Positions 6,523 to 11,984 of a stretch of DNA of 15,467 bases are shown one piece after another. Position numbers and translations under genes: made by a program. Within the stretch, counting starts at the first letter, position 1. Each line of letters starts with the position of its first letter. This DNA comes from CBDUVZ01 sp965370805 (GTDB lineage: Bacteria; Hydrothermota; Tepidihabitantia; Tepidihabitantales; Tepidihabitantaceae). Below the pieces are notes generated by a model. The model was not told the origin of the DNA, ran no database searches, and saw only the letters and a program-made list of their open reading frames with translations. The stretch is from the NCBI GenBank assembly GCA_965370805.1, contig CBDUVZ010000072.1, forward strand, positions 1-15,467. Reading direction: 5' to 3'.

Positions 6523-6951
6523 ATGTTGATGCCCAAGCGAGTCAAGCATCGTAAGCACCATCGGGGTCGCATGAAGGGCAAGGCGACGTCAATGAACCGG
6601 GTCGACTTCGGTGAGTACGGGCTGATGGCACTTGAGCCCCGTTGGATTACGGCCCGGCAGATCGAGGCGGCGCGGATTTGCCTGTCGAGATCCTTGCGGC
6701 GTGCGGGCAAGCTCTGGATAAGGATTTTTCCCGACAAGCCGGTGACGAAGAAGGCAGCCGAGTCCAGGATGGGAAAAGGAAAGGGCGCTCCCGAGTTCTG
6801 GGTAAGCGTCGTCAAGCCCGGAACGGTCATGTTCGAGCTCGGCGGTATCCCGGAGGAGGATGCCAAGCATGTTCTCCGACTCGCCGGGAGCAAGATGCCC
6901 TGCAAGACAAGATTCGTTACTCGTGAGGAGATGAGTTGTGAGGGCTTCTGA
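6523..6951 (+). CDS. rplP: 50S ribosomal protein L16
   Basis: L16 is a late-assembly protein that organises the A-tRNA site near the central protuberance. The 142-residue protein starts MLMPKRVKHRKHHRGRMKG and contains GLMALEPRWITARQIEAAR, then KLWIRIFPDKPVTKKAAESR, MGKGKGAPEFWVSVVKPG and MFELGGIPEEDAKHVLRLA, all diagnostic. I choose ATG 6523 because the family start is MLMPKR and an AGG at 6511-6513 lies 9 bases upstream; a second in-frame ATG is at 6529. The 3' end overlaps rpmC by 14 bases. Confidence 0.97.
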   Translation: MLMPKRVKHRKHHRGRMKGKATSMNRVDFGEYGLMALEPRWITARQIEAARICLSRSLRRAGKLWIRIFPDKPVTKKAAESRMGKGKGAPEFWVSVVKPGTVMFELGGIPEEDAKHVLRLAGSKMPCKTRFVTREEMSCEGF

Positions 6952-7153
6952 GCTCCGGGAACTGACGCAGGAGGAGCTGACTCGCAAGCTGGCCGAGCTC
7001 CGGGACGAGTTGCTCAAGCTTCGGCTGCGCCGGGCCGCGGAGTCGCTTCCCAATCCACTGCGACTGCGGATGCTGCGCCGGGACGTTGCCCGAACGTTGA
7101 CAGTGCTGCGTGAGAAGACCTCGATTGATGCTAAGACAGCAGGAGAGCAGTGA
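6938..7153 (+). CDS. rpmC: 50S ribosomal protein L29
   Basis: L29 is a small two-helix protein at the tunnel exit beside L23. The 71-residue protein reads MRASELRELTQEELTRKL at its start and RLRMLRRDVARTLTVLREK near its end, as in the family. The start codon is GTG at 6938, supported by GAGGAG at 6925-6930 inside rplP, 7 bases upstream; this makes a 14-base overlap with rplP. The stop overlaps the rpsQ start region. Confidence 0.94.
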   Translation: MRASELRELTQEELTRKLAELRDELLKLRLRRAAESLPNPLRLRMLRRDVARTLTVLREKTSIDAKTAGEQ

Positions 7154-7392
7154 TGACCAGGACACGACGTACAGTTACCGGAACCGTGAAGTCGGCGGCG
7201 ATGCAGAAGACCGTGGTGGTTCTGGTTGAGCGACAGGAACTCCATCCGAAGTACAAAAAGTACGTGCGGCGACGGACCAGCCTCTACGCCCATGACGAGC
7301 GGGACGAATGTGAGCGGGGCGACCGTGTATTGCTCATGGAGACACGGCCCGCCTCCAAACTTAAGCGCTGGCGGGTGGTGAAGAAGCTGTGA
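7153..7392 (+). CDS. rpsQ: 30S ribosomal protein S17
   Basis: S17 is a primary 16S rRNA-binding protein with an OB fold. The 79-residue protein shows the family pattern: RRTVTGTVKSAAMQKTVVVLV, split as residues 5-25, then HPKYKKYVRRRTSLYAHDE, GDRVLLMETRPASKLKRWRV and VKKL. I choose ATG 7153 rather than the GTG just upstream at 7150, because AGGAG at 7141-7145 lies 7 bases before the ATG. This gives a one-base overlap with the rpmC stop (TGATG). Its own stop overlaps the rplN GTG by 4 bases. Confidence 0.96.
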   Translation: MTRTRRTVTGTVKSAAMQKTVVVLVERQELHPKYKKYVRRRTSLYAHDERDECERGDRVLLMETRPASKLKRWRVVKKL

Positions 7393-7757
7393 TTCAGGAA
7401 TTCAGCAGGCTGACCGTTGCGGACAACTCCGGAGCCCGTGAGGTGATGGTCATCAAGGTGTACGGTGGTTCCCGCCGCCGGTTCGGCGGACTGGGCGATA
7501 TCGTGCTGGTCGCCGTCAAGGATGCCATGCCCAATGCTTCGATCAAGGCCGGCGATAAGGCGAAGGCGGTCGTGGTCAGGACGCGCAAGGAGAACCGCCG
7601 GCGCGACGGCAGCTACGTTCGCTTCGACGACAACGCCTGCGTGCTGATTGACGACAAGGGCGAACCCAAAGGAACCCGGGTGTTCGGGCCGGTGGCCCGT
7701 GAGCTGCGGGAGCGGAAGTTCACCAAGATCGTTTCACTGGCCGGCGAGGTGGTGTGA
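7389..7757 (+). CDS. rplN: 50S ribosomal protein L14
   Basis: L14 forms intersubunit bridges and docks RsfS. The protein is exactly the usual 122 residues. It starts MIQEFSRLTVADNSGAREV and contains GGSRRRFGGLGDIVLVAVKDA, split around residues 26-46, then AVVVRTRKENRRRDGSYVRF, DDNACVLI, PKGTRVFGPVARELR and KIVSLAGEV. The start is GTG at 7389 (4-base overlap GTGA with rpsQ). There is no clear Shine-Dalgarno, only a weak GGTGG, so coupling to rpsQ is likely. The family start MIQ makes this choice firm despite the rare codon. Confidence 0.97.
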   Translation: MIQEFSRLTVADNSGAREVMVIKVYGGSRRRFGGLGDIVLVAVKDAMPNASIKAGDKAKAVVVRTRKENRRRDGSYVRFDDNACVLIDDKGEPKGTRVFGPVARELRERKFTKIVSLAGEVV

Positions 7758-7759
7758 GA

Positions 7760-8095
7760 ATGGGCGTAAAGATGAGATTGCGAAAGGGCGATACGGTCGA
7801 AGTCCGCACCGGCGAGGACCGGGGTCGCCGCGGCAAGATACTGCGGCTCGTGCGGATCAAGAAAACCGGTCGCGTGCGAGCGATAGTCGATGGGCTCAAC
7901 CTTGCCAAGAAGCACCAGCGGACCCGAGGCGCAGGCAAGCCGGGCGGGATCATTGATCTGCCCAACCCGATTGACGTTTCCAATCTGGCACTGCTCTGTC
8001 CCAAGTGCGGCAAGATGGCCAAGGTCCGGCGGGAACCGCACGAAGGACATCGGGTTCGAATCTGCCGGGGATGTGACGAGATTATTGACGTATGA
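7760..8095 (+). CDS. rplX: 50S ribosomal protein L24 with C-terminal zinc ribbon
   Basis: L24 is an assembly-initiator protein with a KOW domain. The KOW part is at residues about 5-35 (MRLRKGDTVEVRTGEDRG then RRGKILRL). GLNLAKKHQR (45-54) and GGIIDLPNPIDVSNLALLCP (62-81) are typical. The C-terminus carries CPKC (80-83) and CRGC (102-105), a four-cysteine pair that should bind zinc; many bacterial L24 proteins have it. Three starts are in frame: GTG 7754, ATG 7760 and ATG 7772. I prefer ATG 7760, 10 bases after GAGG at 7746-7749, giving 111 residues. GTG 7754 (113 residues, overlapping the rplN stop) is possible. Confidence 0.95.
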   Translation: MGVKMRLRKGDTVEVRTGEDRGRRGKILRLVRIKKTGRVRAIVDGLNLAKKHQRTRGAGKPGGIIDLPNPIDVSNLALLCPKCGKMAKVRREPHEGHRVRICRGCDEIIDV

Positions 8096-8637
8096 CATCC
8101 CGCCTCAAGAAGCAATATCAGGACAAGGTCGTTCCCGCGTTGAACGCGCAGTTCGAGTACGGGAATCGCCATCAGGTTCCGCGTCTGACCAAAGTGGTGA
8201 TCAACGTCACCACCAAGGAGGCGGTTCAGGATGTAAAGGTCCTCGATTTGATCGCCGCCGACCTTGCATTGATTTCCGGTCAGCGGCCGGTTCGTACCTA
8301 CGCCAGGCGAGCGATTGCCGCCTTCAAGATCAGACAGGGAATGCCGCTGGGAGTGAAGGTAACGCTGCGCGGTGAACGGATGTACGAATTCATCGACCGT
8401 TTCTTCAACTTCGCGACCCCTCAAATCAGGGACTTCCAGGGGTTCTCGCCCGATTCCTTTGACGGACGTGGCGGGTACAGCCTCGGTCTGTCCGAGCAAC
8501 TGGTGTTTCCCGAAGTAGAGGCGTCCAAGGTGAAGAAGGTGTTCGGAATGAACATTACTTTCGATACTACTGCCCGACACGATGACGAAGCGCGCGCCCT
8601 GCTTGCCGCTCTGGGTCTGCCGTTTCGGAAGGGGTAA
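8092..8637 (+). CDS. rplE: 50S ribosomal protein L5
   Basis: L5 binds 5S rRNA in the central protuberance. The 181-residue protein has the expected length. It has VPRLTKVVINVTTKEAVQD, the stretch ISGQRPVRTYARRAIAAFKI, RQGMPLGVKVTLRGERMYEF, then FATPQIRDFQGFSPDSFDGR and GLSEQLVFPEV, with the C-terminal INITFDTTA-like segment (MNITFDTTARHDDEA) all matching the family. ATG at 8092 overlaps the rplX stop by 4 bases (ATGA). rpsN begins 3 bases after its stop. Confidence 0.97.
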   Translation: MTSRLKKQYQDKVVPALNAQFEYGNRHQVPRLTKVVINVTTKEAVQDVKVLDLIAADLALISGQRPVRTYARRAIAAFKIRQGMPLGVKVTLRGERMYEFIDRFFNFATPQIRDFQGFSPDSFDGRGGYSLGLSEQLVFPEVEASKVKKVFGMNITFDTTARHDDEARALLAALGLPFRKG

Positions 8638-8640
8638 TCC

Positions 8641-8826
8641 ATGGCGCGAAGGGCTTTGATCGTCAAGTCGCGGCGCGAACCGAAGTTCAAGGTACGCAAG
8701 TACAACCGTTGCCAGCGTTGTTTCCGGTCCCGTGCAGTCTATCGCAAGTTCAGACTGTGTCGGCTTTGTTTCCGAGAACTGGCCCTGCGCGGTGAGCTTC
8801 CGGGAGTGCGCAAGGCAACCTGGTAG
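8641..8826 (+). CDS. rpsN: 30S ribosomal protein S14, zinc-binding type
   Basis: This is the short zinc form of S14, found in the head of the small subunit. It has 61 residues, the usual length for type Z. Cys24 and Cys27 (CQRC) and Cys40 and Cys43 (CRLC) form a complete zinc site, so this is the zinc-dependent form rather than the zinc-free paralogue made under zinc limitation. GRxR-type flanks and the ending GELPGVRKATW (51-61) are typical. AAGGGG at 8629-8634 gives a good ribosome binding site 6 bases before the ATG. Confidence 0.97.
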   Translation: MARRALIVKSRREPKFKVRKYNRCQRCFRSRAVYRKFRLCRLCFRELALRGELPGVRKATW

Positions 8827-8833
8827 GGAGGAG
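8827..8833 (+). promoter_or_regulatory. Strong Shine-Dalgarno deciding the rpsH TTG start
   Basis: GGAGGAG ends 5 bases before TTG 8839. It is the strongest ribosome binding site in the operon and compensates for the rare start codon. Confidence 0.8.
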
Positions 8834-8838
8834 AGACC

Positions 8839-9228
8839 TTGGACCCGATTGCTGACTATTTGACCCGGATCAGGAACGGCCTGCATCGCCGGCACAAGGA
8901 AATCCGGGCGCCGTTCTCCAGAATGAATTACGAGATTGCCCGGATACTGCTTGAGGAAGGGTACATCAGCAACTTCCAGGTTGATGGTGAGGGTATCCGG
9001 AAGCGAGTCGTCGTTTCGCTGAAGTACAATGAGGACGGGAGTTCCGTCATCCGGGGGCTTGAACGCGTATCCCGCCAGAGCCGCCGGGTCTACGTCGGAG
9101 CTGACAGTATTCCCAAGATACTGGGCGGAATGGGCATCGCCGTCATATCGACTCCCCGGGGTATTTCGACAGATCGTGATGCACGTCGGGAGCGCGTCGG
9201 CGGCGAGGTCATCTGCAAGGTCTGGTAG
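8839..9228 (+). CDS. rpsH: 30S ribosomal protein S8
   Basis: S8 binds 16S rRNA helix 21; in E. coli it is also the translational repressor of the spc operon. The 129-residue protein begins MDPIADYLTRIRNGLHRRH and has SRMNYEIARILLEEGYISNF, split around 32-52, and ends with GGMGIAVISTPRGISTDRDA, RRERVGGEVICKVW, the expected C-terminal motif. The start is TTG at 8839, fixed by the family start DPIAD and by GGAGGAG 5 bases upstream. A rare start codon with a very strong Shine-Dalgarno may set the level of this protein. Confidence 0.96.
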   Translation: MDPIADYLTRIRNGLHRRHKEIRAPFSRMNYEIARILLEEGYISNFQVDGEGIRKRVVVSLKYNEDGSSVIRGLERVSRQSRRVYVGADSIPKILGGMGIAVISTPRGISTDRDARRERVGGEVICKVW

Positions 9229-9235
9229 AGGAATC

Positions 9236-9805
9236 ATGGCAAAGCAATACCGGCCGATTCCGATCCCCGATGGCGTTCAACTGAAGATCGAGTCCGGGCA
9301 GGCCGTGGTCAAAGGAAAACTCGGCACGATAACGGTAGGGATTCCTGCGGGGATGGACGTGAAGAGCGACGGCAAGCAGGTAGTAGTCGAGAGCCGTCCG
9401 GCCGTGGTCCGGGCGTTCGTCGGGACGCTTCGTGCTCATCTGCGCAATGCCTTCACTGGTGTCACGCAGGGGTTCGAGAAGGCCCTGCAGGTTCGCGGCA
9501 TGGGTTATCGTGTCCAGAAGACGAAGGAAGGTATTCAGATCCGGTGCGGGTATTCGCACCCGGTCGATTTCGCCGCACCTCCCGGGATTACCTTTGAGTT
9601 GAAGCAGCTTCCGAACCCGGATGACACCAAGCAGCAGATGTCCGAGATTTCAGTGCGGGGTATTGACCGACAGGCGGTGGGTGAGATTGCGGCCCGAATC
9701 CGAGCCGCCAAACCCACCGATCCCTATAAAGGCAAGGGCATTCGCTATCGGGATGAGTTCATTCGGAAGAAGGCCGGGAAGCGGGCGATCGGTACGCAGG
9801 CCTAG
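9236..9805 (+). CDS. rplF: 50S ribosomal protein L6
   Basis: L6 lies near the sarcin-ricin loop and the factor-binding site. It has two similar RNA-binding halves. The 189-residue protein shows an N-terminal half with KIESGQAVVKGKLGTITV and the second half with LQVRGMGYRVQKTKEGIQIR, GYSHPV, VRGIDRQAVGEIAARIRAAK and the signature PYKGKGIRYRDEFIRKKAGK (162-181). The open frame extends upstream to 9029 through rpsH, but similarity and an AGAGGA string before ATG 9236 fix the start. It is the last gene of the operon: a terminator follows within 20 bases and rplR is absent. Confidence 0.97.
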   Translation: MAKQYRPIPIPDGVQLKIESGQAVVKGKLGTITVGIPAGMDVKSDGKQVVVESRPAVVRAFVGTLRAHLRNAFTGVTQGFEKALQVRGMGYRVQKTKEGIQIRCGYSHPVDFAAPPGITFELKQLPNPDDTKQQMSEISVRGIDRQAVGEIAARIRAAKPTDPYKGKGIRYRDEFIRKKAGKRAIGTQA

Positions 9806-9823
9806 CGATTCTGTTTTCATGAA

Positions 9824-9868
9824 AACGGGTGCGGCATTGCCGCACCCGTTCTGTCTGTGTCCTTTTTT
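9824..9868 (+). terminator. Rho-independent terminator ending the ribosomal protein operon
   Basis: A perfect 12-bp stem AACGGGTGCGGC / GCCGCACCCGTT (9824-9835 with 9839-9850, loop ATT) is followed by a pyrimidine-rich stretch and six Ts at 9863-9868. The T-run is 12 bases past the stem rather than adjacent. A 14-base palindrome GTTTTCATGAAAAC (9813-9826) overlaps the left edge; on the minus strand it supplies TTTTC just after the same hairpin. The element can therefore also stop the convergent gene at 9872-10213. Confidence 0.85.
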
Positions 9869-9871
9869 CTG

Positions 9872-10213
9872 CTAGGCCAGAAGCAGGTTGCTCAGCAGCA
9901 GGCTTTCCTCGAAGCCCTCGAATGCGGCTGCGCCCATGCTGAGGACCATCACGATGGTCCAGATCAGACCGATGACCAGCCCCAGGATTCCCAGGATCAG
10001 GCCGATTACGGCCATTGGCTTGCCCGTCAGTGTTCCGCCGCTGGCCTTGATTTTCTTCATGCTCATGGCGCCGAAGATGATCGCAAGGACGGCACAAATC
10101 CATCCAACTAAAGGTGCGAAGCTGAGAATGCCGAGAATCAGGGCGCCAATCGCCTTACCATCGGTTTTCGTGGCCGGTCTGGTTTCGGGAGCAGGAGTGC
10201 CAGTCTGTTCCAC
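9872..10213 (-). CDS. Small DUF4190-like membrane protein
   Basis: This protein of 113 residues has a short Thr/Pro/Lys-rich cytoplasmic-type N-terminus (1-19) followed by two long hydrophobic segments, about 21-52 (AIGALILGILSFAPLVGW...IIFG) and about 66-96 (MAVIGLILGILGLVIGL...). They are joined by a basic loop with MKKIKASGGTLTGKP. The pattern AIGALILGI...IIFGAMSMKKIK...GKPMAVIGLILGI is that of the DUF4190 family, whose role is unknown. An open frame extends upstream to 10429, but that part overlaps the tRNA gene and its promoter. I choose GTG 10213 because AGGAGG (10223-10218) precedes it and a promoter lies just upstream. The gene is monocistronic and faces the ribosomal operon. Confidence 0.75.
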   Translation of the reverse strand: MEQTGTPAPETRPATKTDGKAIGALILGILSFAPLVGWICAVLAIIFGAMSMKKIKASGGTLTGKPMAVIGLILGILGLVIGLIWTIVMVLSMGAAAFEGFEESLLLSNLLLA

Positions 10214-10217
10214 CTTT

Positions 10218-10223
10218 CCTCCT
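10218..10223 (-). promoter_or_regulatory. Shine-Dalgarno deciding the GTG start of the DUF4190-like gene
   Basis: AGGAGG lies 4 bases before GTG 10213 on the minus strand, inside a purine-rich run. The spacing is short but no other start codon competes. Confidence 0.65.
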
Positions 10224-10265
10224 TTTTCTGGTTGTCTGCTGTCGTCTTTCACGGTTCTGCTTGGA

Positions 10266-10293
10266 ATGATAGTGTTCGCGGGGGTGCTGTCAA
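10266..10293 (-). promoter_or_regulatory. Promoter of the DUF4190-like gene
   Basis: On the minus strand, TTGACA (10293-10288) and TATCAT (10271-10266) are separated by 16 bases. The expected start near 10259 gives a leader of about 46 bases. The position rules out the longer upstream open frame as the real coding sequence. Confidence 0.7.
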
Positions 10294-10384
10294 CCTGTGC
10301 TGTCAGCGCGGCCACGGTAGGGGGTGACGCCGGCGGGTTTCTTCCGGGTTGCAGAATGGAAGCGCAGACGATGACAGGCCCGGC

Positions 10385-10413
10385 TTGACTTGGCGGTCGA
10401 GTCCGGGTATTAT
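10385..10413 (+). promoter_or_regulatory. Promoter of the tRNA-Glu gene
   Basis: TTGACT (10385-10390) and TATTAT (10408-10413) are separated by 17 bases. The expected start at about 10420 is only 2 bases before the mature tRNA 5' end. Confidence 0.65.
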
Positions 10414-10421
10414 CCGCCGCT

Positions 10422-10496
10422 GGCCCCATCGTCTAGCTTGGCCTAGGACATCTGGTTCTCAGCCAGAAGACCGGGGTTCAAATCCCCATGGGGCTA
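10422..10496 (+). tRNA. tRNA-Glu, anticodon CTC
   Basis: The 75-base gene folds as a standard cloverleaf. The acceptor is GGCCCCA (10422-10428) with TGGGGCT (10489-10495), discriminator A10496. The D arm GTCTAG...CTAGGAC is typical of glutamate tRNAs. The anticodon arm is TCTGG/CCAGA around loop TTCTCAG, with anticodon CTC at 10458-10460, reading GAG. The T loop is TTCAAAT between GGGG and CCCC. Position 8 is T as required. Two weak spots are visible: G1-U72 at the acceptor end and C49-A65 at the base of the T stem. CCA is not encoded. It stands alone, with its own promoter. Confidence 0.93.
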
Positions 10497-10501
10497 TGAG
10501 A

Positions 10502-10547
10502 GGTCAGACCCGGGCCGGTGCCGGATGTCGCTCCGGCCCATCTGACC
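10502..10547 (+). other. Large stem-loop just 3' of tRNA-Glu
   Basis: GGTCAGA (10502-10508) pairs with TCTGACC (10541-10547), and GGGCCGG (10512-10518) pairs with CCGGCCC (10533-10539), with a small internal loop and a 14-base terminal loop. It begins 6 bases after the tRNA. No T-run follows, so it is not a textbook terminator. It could protect or define the 3' end of the tRNA precursor. Confidence 0.55.
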
Positions 10548-10673
10548 GACAGCGCGGAGAGGTTTCTGATTCATTACTGATTCCTGCTGGTTACAGTCCC
10601 ATTCTGTCCATCATCGCCGGTCCGAAGCACGATACCGCTCAAGGGTTCTTCCTTGTCCTCCGGCACAGTTGAT
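10548..10673. other. Non-coding stretch between the tRNA hairpin and the lipoprotein promoter
   Basis: Nothing recognisable is seen here. A frame covering 10349-10672 runs through the tRNA and is not credible. A short direct repeat CTGATTC is present near 10566 and 10578. Confidence 0.4.
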
Positions 10674-10701
10674 TTGACATCGATTCGGTCCCTACTATAA
10701 T
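10674..10701 (+). promoter_or_regulatory. Consensus promoter of the lipoprotein-methyltransferase operon
   Basis: A perfect TTGACA (10674-10679) and a perfect TATAAT (10696-10701) are separated by 16 bases. The expected transcription start (10707-10708) coincides with the GTG start codon at 10707, so the transcript is probably leaderless. Confidence 0.8.
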
Positions 10702-10706
10702 TCGCC

Positions 10707-11984
10707 GTGTTCTGTGGAACCCCGGGTTGTCTCAGGCTGGCGCGACCGGCCGCGATTGCGGTTCTGCTTTCAGTTCTGGCGTTGCCCGGGTGCATCACCG
10801 GTGTCAAGCGATCCGAGCAGGTGGTCTCGATATTCCTCTCCGGGCAAGTCGACCTGGATGCTCTTCCCGGGGCGGCCGCTATCGTTCGGGCGCGTCGCGC
10901 AACGAATCCGTGTATCTGGCTGGTCTGCGGCCCGGTGTTCCGGGACCGGCTCGCCACGGCCTTCGGGGACGGGGCTTTCCAGGTGGACCTGCTGCATGCT
11001 GCCGGCGTGGACGCCGTTTTTCTCGGACCGGAATGGCTCGAACTGGGTGTGGCAAGGTGTGATTCGCTGGTCGACCGGGGTCGCTTCTACTTCCTGAGTG
11101 CCAATCTTGCTGACAGTACTGACGAGCCATTGGGGCATCCTTTCATGGTCAAGCGGCTGGGAATGGAATCGGTCGGTATCGTCGGCCTCTGGCTCGACTC
11201 CACGGATGTGCTGCTGCAGTGTCGGGGGCTGCGGCCGGTCGAACAGGATTTCGCAGCCCGTAAGACCCTGCCGTTGGCAAGACGGCGGGCCGAGGTCGTC
11301 GGGGTACTGGCATTTCCCGAAGGACGCGTTCCGGACTGGGATGTGGATTTCGTGCTCGGTGGAACGGGAGCGGAGGGGATGATTGCCGCGACCCTCCCGT
11401 CCGTCGGGGACAGGATGACGCGACTTGACCTTTCCATCCAGGGCGGCAGGGTTGTCGACTTCGTGATGGTTGAGAAGGAACCGGGAGCGGCGGTCGATGT
11501 CGGGGTGCAGGCGGTGCTCGATTCCCTGGGCGCGTGCAGCGATTCCGCAGCATCGGTTGCGGTCGCCGACGCCAGGGTCGCCGTTACGCCGGCCGCGCTG
11601 ACCGACGTACTGGTTGACGCCTACCTGAAACGGCATGCGGACGGGTTCGTGTATGATGCGCCGCTGGCGCAAGGTACGCTCGGTCCCGGAGTCATTACCG
11701 CCGGGGAACTGGTAGCAGTCCTGACCAACCCCGGCCGACTGGTGCTCGTGACCGTTCAGGGACGGGATATCAAGTTGCTGACTGATGACAAGGCGGTGAC
11801 GCTGAGATGGCGACACGGGCTTCGTCGTCGTCGATTGGCTATGAACAAATCCTATCAGGTCGCAATGACACTTGATTTCCTCCGCCGGCATCCGGGTCTC
11901 GCGGCTGGCGGATACGAACTGGATGCCGAGCAGTTCTGGGCCATTGCCGCAGAGATGCTGGGTTCCATGGCGGTGCTGCAATGA
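10707..11984 (+). CDS. Lipoprotein resembling a 5'-nucleotidase that has lost its metal-binding motifs
   Basis: This 425-residue protein begins with a lipoprotein signal: basic residues at 10-13, a hydrophobic core (14-25) and a lipobox LPGC with Cys29. The body follows the plan of UshA-like 5'-nucleotidases: ...HAAGVDAVFLG-PEW-LELG (97-114) where the family has GYDAVTLGNHEFDYG; FYFLSANLAD...PFMVKRLGMESVGIVGLW (127-162); DVDFVLGGTGAEG (212-224) where the family has GGHSHT; and a C-terminal domain with GPGVITAGELVAVLTNPGRL (326-345). The metallophosphatase ligands are missing: no DxHG near 45, CGP (74-76) instead of GD, PEW instead of NHE, and no His after GG. I infer a non-catalytic fold, a binding or scaffold protein on the outer face of the membrane. 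It is distant, so the family call is moderate. The GTG start is the only one before the signal peptide. The stop overlaps the next gene by 4 bases. Confidence 0.75.
   Translation: MFCGTPGCLRLARPAAIAVLLSVLALPGCITGVKRSEQVVSIFLSGQVDLDALPGAAAIVRARRATNPCIWLVCGPVFRDRLATAFGDGAFQVDLLHAAGVDAVFLGPEWLELGVARCDSLVDRGRFYFLSANLADSTDEPLGHPFMVKRLGMESVGIVGLWLDSTDVLLQCRGLRPVEQDFAARKTLPLARRRAEVVGVLAFPEGRVPDWDVDFVLGGTGAEGMIAATLPSVGDRMTRLDLSIQGGRVVDFVMVEKEPGAAVDVGVQAVLDSLGACSDSAASVAVADARVAVTPAALTDVLVDAYLKRHADGFVYDAPLAQGTLGPGVITAGELVAVLTNPGRLVLVTVQGRDIKLLTDDKAVTLRWRHGLRRRRLAMNKSYQVAMTLDFLRRHPGLAAGGYELDAEQFWAIAAEMLGSMAVLQ

Noticed and set aside
7720..9237. A 505-codon antisense open frame
   Set aside because: It is a shadow of rplN to rpsH and ignores their boundaries.
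10349..10672. A 107-codon frame over the tRNA
   Set aside because: It reads through the whole tRNA-Glu gene and the following hairpin.
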